A DNA stretch of 12,033 nucleotides from Dehalococcoidia bacterium (GTDB taxonomy: Bacteria > Chloroflexota > Dehalococcoidia > Dehalococcoidales > E44-bin46): contig SOKA01000016.1 of NCBI GenBank assembly GCA_004376105.1, forward strand, positions 1 through 12,033. The letters are read 5' to 3'. The translations under genes and the position numbers were made by a program. Below are positions 7,060-12,033 of the stretch, one piece after another. The notes under the pieces were generated by a model. That model did not search any database and was not told the origin of the DNA. It saw nothing but the letters and a program-made list of their open reading frames with translations. The first letter of the stretch is position 1; each line of letters begins with the position of its first letter.

Positions 7060-7932
7060 ATGACAGTCACCGATATTAGCCAGGGGAAAAGATTTCTTGC
7101 CCAAGGAAATGTCTACCTGCCACACATAGCTGTAATAGAGAAAGTAATCGACGAAACCCCCGGTGTAAGAACCTTCCATTTCAATTTCAAGGATGAGAAG
7201 CTACGGGCAGAGTTTACCTTTGAGTCAGGGCAATTCGGTGAATACTCTGTCTTTGGTGTAGGCGAAGCCCCCTTCTGTATTTCCTCCAGCCCAACCAGAC
7301 GCGACCACCTAGAGTTTGCTGTACAGCAGGTAGGGCGGGTAACCAATGCCCTGCATCGACTTGGCGTTGGTGCTGAGATAGGTTTCAGAGGACCCTACGG
7401 TAATAGCTTTCCCATGAATTTCCTGGAAGAGAAGAACCTCATTTTTGTTGCCGGTGGCATTGGCTTAGCCCCCCTACGGTCTCTAATCTGGAATGTCCTG
7501 GATAACCGGAACAAATACAAAAAAATAGATATTATCTACGGAGCTCGTAGTCCATCCGACCTGTGCTTCAAGTATGACCTAGATAGCTGGAACAAAGACA
7601 AAACGGTAGATATGGTAACTACCGTTGATAAAGGCGATGAGAGCTGGACAGGGAGAGAGGGGTTCGTTCCCCAGGTACTGGAGCAGGTGGCTCCCCCAGC
7701 CCAAAATGCAGTAGCTATCGTCTGCGGTCCACCGATTATGATACGATTTACCTTCCCCGTTTTGGGGAAATTGGGCTTCACCCCAGAGCAGATGATAACT
7801 ACCCTGGAAAAAAGGATGAAGTGCGGTATAGGTAAGTGTGGGCGATGTAATGTTGGTAATCTCTATGTCTGCCGTGATGGGCCGGTATTCACCTATGCCC
7901 AGATTAAGAAATTCATCTCCACCGAGTATTAA
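7060..7932 (+). CDS. FAD/NAD(P)-binding reductase subunit with [2Fe-2S] tail (FlxA/AsrB/HydG-like)
   Basis: This 290-residue protein is of the ferredoxin-NADP reductase superfamily, in the group with PyrK and AsrB. PFCISSSPT (71-79) is the flavin-binding strand. AGGIGLAPLRSL (131-142) is the nicotinamide-binding loop and CGPP (222-225) the closing NAD(P)H contact. C255, C260, C263 and C271 in the tail form the [2Fe-2S] site. It would oxidise NADH or NADPH and feed the two ferredoxin-type proteins encoded upstream. GGAG lies 8 bases before ATG 7060. It is the last gene of the operon and ends 8 bases from the convergent hdrA. In Flx systems this is FlxA; AsrB is the alternative family name. Confidence 0.88.
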   Translation: MTVTDISQGKRFLAQGNVYLPHIAVIEKVIDETPGVRTFHFNFKDEKLRAEFTFESGQFGEYSVFGVGEAPFCISSSPTRRDHLEFAVQQVGRVTNALHRLGVGAEIGFRGPYGNSFPMNFLEEKNLIFVAGGIGLAPLRSLIWNVLDNRNKYKKIDIIYGARSPSDLCFKYDLDSWNKDKTVDMVTTVDKGDESWTGREGFVPQVLEQVAPPAQNAVAIVCGPPIMIRFTFPVLGKLGFTPEQMITTLEKRMKCGIGKCGRCNVGNLYVCRDGPVFTYAQIKKFISTEY

Positions 7933-7940
7933 CGGGAAGG

Positions 7941-9902
7941 CTATACCAGCATGCCCTCCATTTCAGCCAAGATTTGCTCATTATTGAAGTGATTAAGGCT
8001 TATAGCATCACTGAAGCAGCCGCTGACGCAGGCGCCACAACCTTTACATAGGGCTTCGTTGACCCGACACACCTCTTTCTCCTCATCAAAGGAGATGGCA
8101 CTGTAAGGACAAACAAGGTAACAAATCTGGCAGCCAGAGCAGATTCTTTCATCAATAACTGCTGTAGCTGCCTCAATCTCAACCCTTCCCTTACTAATCA
8201 TAGCCAGAACCCGGGCAGCCGCCGCTGAAGCCTGAGCTACGGTATCAGGAATATCCTTGGGGCCCTGACAGCAACCAGCGATAAAGACGCCGTCAGTGGT
8301 AGTAGCCACCGGGTCTAGCTTGGGGTGTTTTTCCAGGAAAAAGCCATCAGCGCTTCGGCTAACGTTGAACAACCGGCCAACAGCCTCGGCATCTGGTTGC
8401 GGCTCCATAGCCACGCAAAGGATAACCATGTCTACTGGCACCCTTATTATGGCGCCCAGCAAGGTATCCTCAGCTACGACAACTAGCTTCCCCTTCTCCT
8501 CCTCATTTATAGCTTGGTCAGTGATTTCGCCCACCTTCCCCCGTATAAAATTAACACCTTCCACTGAAAGACGCTCATAGAATTCCTCATAGCCCTTGCC
8601 AAAGCTACGCATATCTATATAGAATTGATATACCTCAGCATTACCAATTTTCTCCTTTACCAGGTGGGCATACTTAAGGGCATACATACAGCACACCCGA
8701 GAGCAATACTCATGATAGTTTTTATCCCGGCTACCTACGCAGTGGACAATAGCAATGCTCTGGGGGGTGGAACCACCTTTAAGCACTATATTGCCCTCTG
8801 TTGGCCCCGATGAATTGACCAGCCTTTCAAACTCAAGGCTGGAGATAACATTATCCAGCCGCTTATAGCCATACTGATAAATGGGGGTGGAATCAAACAC
8901 ATTAAAACCAGTGGCTAAAATTATAGCGCCTACCTCTACCTCAACAACTTTATCTTCCTGTTCAAAATTAATAGCCTTCGGTTCACAGACCTTCTCGCAG
9001 GCGCGGCAGGTGCCCTTTAGAAAATAGACACAGTGTTCCCGGTCAATAACTGGTATATTAGGTACTGCCTGCTCAAATGGAATATAAATAGCCTTCCGTT
9101 TACCTATTCCAACATCAAACTCACTGTCAACCTTCCAGGGACACTTTTCTTGACATAAGCCACAGCTGGTGCACTTATCGGCATCAACATACCTCGCCTT
9201 TTTTCTGATTTTAACCTTGAAATTGCCGATAAAGCCTGAAATCTCTTCTACCTCACTATAGGTCATTAGCTCAATATAGGGGTGGGAACCTACCTGTGTC
9301 ATCTTCGGAGTAAGAATACAGGCTGAGCAATCCAGAGTGGGGAATGTTTTATCGAGCTGAATCATATGCCCGCCAATACTGGGGGTTCTCTCCACCAGAT
9401 AGACCTTATGTTCAGAATCGGCAATCTCTAGGGCGGCCTGAATACCAGCAATACCTCCGCCTACTATCAGGGTATTGGGATTAAATGGGACCTCCCTAGT
9501 TACTAGGGGTTGGTGGTAATAAACCCGCTTTACTGCCGCGCTTACCAATGCCTTGGCTTTCTCTGTAGCCTGCTGCTTATCCTCAGTCACCCACGAGCAG
9601 TGCTCACGGATATTAGCCATCTCAAACAAATACGGATTTAGTCCTGCCTCCTGACAAACGCGACGGAAGGTAGCCTCATGCATCTGCGGTGAGCAGGCAG
9701 CAACAACTACCCGATTAAGCCCAAAATCCCTAATATCATTCCTAATAACTTCCTGGCCCGGGTCAGAACACATGAAAATATAGTCACGAGCCACTACCAC
9801 AGAATCCAAGCCCCGGGCAAACTCGACAACTTCCTCTACATCAACCGTGCCAGCAATGTTGCTGCCACAATGACAGATATATACACCAATTCTAGGTTCC
9901 AC
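7941..9902 (-). CDS. hdrA: HdrA, FAD-containing heterodisulfide-reductase-like subunit A
   Basis: HdrA is the flavin-bearing hub of heterodisulfide reductase and related bifurcating complexes. The 653-residue protein has an N-terminal cysteine domain (ICHCG at 9-13, MCSDPGQ, C70), the FAD loop GGGIAGIQAA (148-157), DCSACILTPKM (191-201), and an inserted ferredoxin region with C244, C247, C250, C254 and C291, C299, C302, C306. A central HCVGSRD (C388) and YCSRVCC (C400, C404, C405) follow. Two C-terminal ferredoxin motifs are C588, C591, C594, C598 and C619, C622, C625, C629. In the last motif Phe replaces the usual Pro. It starts with GTG; the best ribosome binding site (GAGG) lies 11 bases upstream. 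No hdrB or hdrC is adjacent. Confidence 0.95.
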   Translation of the reverse strand: MEPRIGVYICHCGSNIAGTVDVEEVVEFARGLDSVVVARDYIFMCSDPGQEVIRNDIRDFGLNRVVVAACSPQMHEATFRRVCQEAGLNPYLFEMANIREHCSWVTEDKQQATEKAKALVSAAVKRVYYHQPLVTREVPFNPNTLIVGGGIAGIQAALEIADSEHKVYLVERTPSIGGHMIQLDKTFPTLDCSACILTPKMTQVGSHPYIELMTYSEVEEISGFIGNFKVKIRKKARYVDADKCTSCGLCQEKCPWKVDSEFDVGIGKRKAIYIPFEQAVPNIPVIDREHCVYFLKGTCRACEKVCEPKAINFEQEDKVVEVEVGAIILATGFNVFDSTPIYQYGYKRLDNVISSLEFERLVNSSGPTEGNIVLKGGSTPQSIAIVHCVGSRDKNYHEYCSRVCCMYALKYAHLVKEKIGNAEVYQFYIDMRSFGKGYEEFYERLSVEGVNFIRGKVGEITDQAINEEEKGKLVVVAEDTLLGAIIRVPVDMVILCVAMEPQPDAEAVGRLFNVSRSADGFFLEKHPKLDPVATTTDGVFIAGCCQGPKDIPDTVAQASAAAARVLAMISKGRVEIEAATAVIDERICSGCQICYLVCPYSAISFDEEKEVCRVNEALCKGCGACVSGCFSDAISLNHFNNEQILAEMEGMLV

Positions 9903-9955
9903 CTTAACTCTATCCTCACCAAAGCCTACGAAGAGTAGCGCTCCCTTTTAATAGG

Positions 9956-11743
9956 TCATACTAATATCCCCTCGACCTCAGCCATGATCTGCTCGGTGGT
10001 GAAGTGCTTACCGGAAATGGCACCGCTCGGGCAAGCCGCCACGCACACACCACAGCCCTTACACAGGGCTTCATTAATCAGCGAGACCTTTTTCTCCTCA
10101 TCAAAGGAGATAGCCTTAAACGGGCAAAGAAGCTCACAAATTCGGCAGCCAGAGCAAAGCTCCTCATCAATAGCAGCGATGGCAGCTTCAATCTCAACGC
10201 TCCCCCAGCTAATCATAGCCAGAGCTCGGGCGGCGGCAGCTGAAGCCTGAGCTACGGTAGCCGGTATATCCTTGGGCCCCTGACTGCAACCAACCACGAA
10301 TATCCCGTCAGTCGTAGTAGCCACCGGGTCAAGCTTGGGGTGCCTCTCCAGGAAGAAGCCATCGGCACTGCGGCTGATATTAAATAATCGGGCAACAGTC
10401 TCGGCATCTGAGCGCGGTTCTAAAGCTGTACTCAGGACAACCATGTCTACTGGCACCCTTATTATGGCGCCCAGCAAGGTATCTTCAGCTACGACCACCA
10501 GCTTTCCTCGCTCCTCATCACTTATGGCACGGTCGGTAACTTCGCCTACCTTGCCTCGTATGAAGTTAACCCCTTCATTGGAGACACGCTCATAGAATTC
10601 CTCAAACCCCTTGCTAAAGCAGCGCATGTCTATATAGAACTGGTATACTTCAGCATCACCAACTTTTTCCTTTATCAGGTGAGAATACTTGAGGGAATAC
10701 ATACAGCACACCTGAGAGCAATACTCATGATAGTTCTTATCCCGGCTACCTACGCAGTGAATGATGGCTACGCTCTTGGGTTGTGAGCCATCCTTGAGCA
10801 TGATTTTGCCCCAGGTGGGACCAGAGGCATTACACATCCTCTCAAGCTGAAGGGCAGTAATAACATTATCATAACGCCCGTAACCGTACTGGGTTATAAC
10901 CGAGGGGTCAAAGGCATCATAACCAGTGGCTAAAATTATAGCGCCTACCTCCACTTCAACTATTTCATCTTCCTGCTCAAAATCAATAGCCTTCGCCGAG
11001 CAGAATTCCTCACAGATTTTGCATCTGTTTGTGGCAAAATGGACACATTTTTCACGGTCTATTACCGGAACATTAGGCACTGCCTGGGGGAAGGGAACAT
11101 AAACAGGCGCCCTTGATTGCAAGCCCACGTCAAATTCAGAAAAGATTGGCATTGGTTTTCTCGCTGTAATATCCTCAAGTTTAATCGCTCCCGTGGGGCA
11201 AACAAAAGCGCAGGCTCCGCAAGCTAAGCACACGTCCAAGTTTATGTCGAGCGTTCCCTGAAATGGGGTCTCTACTTTACGGTCAACCCCGCGGCTAACA
11301 AAATTAATGGCACTGACCCCTATCCGTTCCTCGCAAATCCGGGCACATAAGCCGCAGAGAATGCACTTTTCATCTTCCTTTCCCAATTTGAATCTCGGTT
11401 TTTCAACCCCATACTCTCGAGCTAAATCTTGGATTACCTTCACATTTGGACATCGGGCCAACAATAACTCACTGATTATTTTGCGTATTTCAATAACATC
11501 AGGAGATTTGGTATTTACCACCAGACCTTCTTCGGCAGGATAGTTACAGGAGGTAACTATCCTGCTCCTCCCCCTACTCACTAGCTCAACAGAGCACATA
11601 CGGCAAGCACCAAAGGGAGAAAGGGCTGGGTGATAACAAAGTGTAGGTATGTCAATGCCCACACTTTTTGCCGTTTCCAGAACGGTCATTCCTTCTTCAG
11701 CCTTGACCTCTCTGCCATCTATCTCTAAAGTGATTTCACTCAT
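9956..11743 (-). CDS. NuoG-like / HdrA chimera lacking the FAD-binding Rossmann loop
   Basis: The first roughly 200 of 595 residues are NuoG-like: a [2Fe-2S] site (C36, C47, C50, C66 in CYHPALSPFGACRMC and TSC), then two ferredoxin motifs, CILCGLCARIC (C127, C130, C133, C137) and CLACGACAFVCP (C172, C175, C178, C182). The His/Cys cluster motif expected between them is missing; only ARCPNVKVI is there. From about residue 202 the protein aligns without gaps to the last 394 residues of the neighbouring HdrA, including its cysteines, VGAIILATG and TTDGIF, but the GGGIAG loop has no counterpart. It may therefore wire electrons between the NuoF-like protein and HdrA without binding FAD itself. GGAGG sits 6 bases upstream of the ATG. 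Confidence 0.88.
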   Translation of the reverse strand: MSEITLEIDGREVKAEEGMTVLETAKSVGIDIPTLCYHPALSPFGACRMCSVELVSRGRSRIVTSCNYPAEEGLVVNTKSPDVIEIRKIISELLLARCPNVKVIQDLAREYGVEKPRFKLGKEDEKCILCGLCARICEERIGVSAINFVSRGVDRKVETPFQGTLDINLDVCLACGACAFVCPTGAIKLEDITARKPMPIFSEFDVGLQSRAPVYVPFPQAVPNVPVIDREKCVHFATNRCKICEEFCSAKAIDFEQEDEIVEVEVGAIILATGYDAFDPSVITQYGYGRYDNVITALQLERMCNASGPTWGKIMLKDGSQPKSVAIIHCVGSRDKNYHEYCSQVCCMYSLKYSHLIKEKVGDAEVYQFYIDMRCFSKGFEEFYERVSNEGVNFIRGKVGEVTDRAISDEERGKLVVVAEDTLLGAIIRVPVDMVVLSTALEPRSDAETVARLFNISRSADGFFLERHPKLDPVATTTDGIFVVGCSQGPKDIPATVAQASAAAARALAMISWGSVEIEAAIAAIDEELCSGCRICELLCPFKAISFDEEKKVSLINEALCKGCGVCVAACPSGAISGKHFTTEQIMAEVEGILV

Positions 11744-11749
11744 TTTTAA

Positions 11750-11754
11750 CCTCC
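11750..11754 (-). promoter_or_regulatory. Ribosome binding site of the NuoG/HdrA chimera gene
   Basis: GGAGG on the minus strand lies 6 bases before ATG 11743. It touches the stop codon (TAG, 11756-11754) of the upstream NuoF-like gene, which implies coupled translation of the two proteins. Confidence 0.7.
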
Positions 11755-12033
11755 TATTTCTTCCTCCTTGCTAAAGCTCTTTCCTCCTCTGGTGGTGGTG
11801 CTGGCACTGGCTCACCTGAAATTTTTCTAACCGCTCCAAAGCGAAGTGGGCAAACGTCAAAGCAAGTATCGCACTTAGTACACTTAGCTTGGTCGATAAC
11901 GTGGATTTGGTTTTTAGCACCAATTATCGCCTCTGCAGGGCACTCCCTGAGGCAAATCATACAGGCTTGGCACTTACTAGGCTCAATATAATATGAAACT
12001 AACTCCTTACATACCAGGGCTGGACACCTTTTC
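11754..12033 (-). CDS. nuoF: NuoF/HydB-like NADH-oxidising subunit, C-terminal part only (partial)
   Basis: The frame is open to the right edge, so the gene begins outside the window. The visible 92 residues begin KRCPALVCKELVSYY, the C-terminal helix region of NuoF-type proteins, which sits just after the N3-type cluster. Two ferredoxin motifs follow, CQACMICLRECP and CTKCDTCFDVCP. This appended ferredoxin is typical of soluble NuoF forms in NADP-reducing hydrogenases and HydB, and is absent from respiratory complex I NuoF. The tail is proline- and charge-rich. The FMN- and NADH-binding domains would lie beyond the edge. It is the first visible gene of the minus-strand operon and would bring NADH electrons to the NuoG-like chimera. 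Confidence 0.85.
   Translation of the reverse strand, partial: KRCPALVCKELVSYYIEPSKCQACMICLRECPAEAIIGAKNQIHVIDQAKCTKCDTCFDVCPLRFGAVRKISGEPVPAPPPEEERALARRKK

Noticed and set aside
4616..7932. Reading the plus-strand redox genes as an anaerobic sulfite reductase (AsrABC) or a NiFe hydrogenase operon
   Set aside because: AsrA- and AsrB-like subunits are present but no siroheme AsrC or NiFe large/small subunit is; the MvhD- and FrhB-like genes and nearby HdrA fit an Flx-type module better.
9984..10250. Two overlapping plus-strand open frames opposite the chimera's C-terminal ferredoxin region
   Set aside because: They mirror cysteine- and alanine-rich coding sequence on the minus strand and lack starts with ribosome binding sites.
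1..12033. CRISPR arrays, transposases, insertion-sequence ends, tRNA or rRNA genes
   Set aside because: No regularly spaced direct repeats, terminal inverted repeats with a transposase, or tRNA-like cloverleaf sequences were seen on either strand.

Overview
The window looks like a chromosomal segment of an anaerobic bacterium with moderate GC. The gene content (archaeal-type sugar nucleotidyltransferases, a glmS operon, and a Flx/HdrA/NuoF-type flavin and iron-sulfur electron-transfer island without membrane subunits) is what I would expect from a Dehalococcoidia-like member of the Chloroflexota. A sulfate-reducer-like or other strict anaerobe is also possible. The taxonomic placement is inference; the anaerobic redox character is read directly from the many [4Fe-4S] cysteine motifs.

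Left part (1-4531): the 5' end of a sirtuin gene runs off the left edge on the minus strand. It is divergent from an amino-sugar operon on the plus strand. The operon begins with an internally deleted remnant of glmM (phosphoglucosamine mutase). Only about 29 N-terminal and 29 C-terminal codons remain, joined out of frame. Two tandem GlmU-like sugar-1-phosphate nucleotidyltransferases with left-handed beta-helix tails follow, and then a full-length glmS. The first nucleotidyltransferase keeps the acetyltransferase signature and the second has lost it. The second gene's only start codon that preserves the nucleotide-binding loop is ACG, behind a perfect ribosome binding site. Together the operon would make UDP-GlcNAc-type precursors, except that its mutase step is broken here.

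Middle part (4532-7932): a strong extended -10 promoter precedes four tightly packed plus-strand genes. They encode an MvhD/FlpD-type subunit, an FrhB-like ferredoxin protein, an AsrA/HydB-like ferredoxin protein and an FAD/NAD(P)-binding [2Fe-2S] protein. This set matches the FlxDCBA module known from FlxABCD-HdrABC complexes, in the reverse order.

Right part (7941-12033): convergent with the Flx module and only 8 bases away, three minus-strand genes form a second redox operon. It holds a NuoF-like protein (only its C-terminal ferredoxin part is in the window), a chimera of a NuoG-like N-terminus and the C-terminal 60% of HdrA, and a full HdrA. The HdrA part of the chimera and the full HdrA align without gaps over about 394 residues, so they are duplicates. 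No hdrB or hdrC is in the window. The likely picture is a soluble, possibly flavin-bifurcating NAD(P)H/ferredoxin complex in which HdrA is the hub and NuoF-like and FlxA-like proteins are alternative nicotinamide entry points. Its final acceptor is not visible here.
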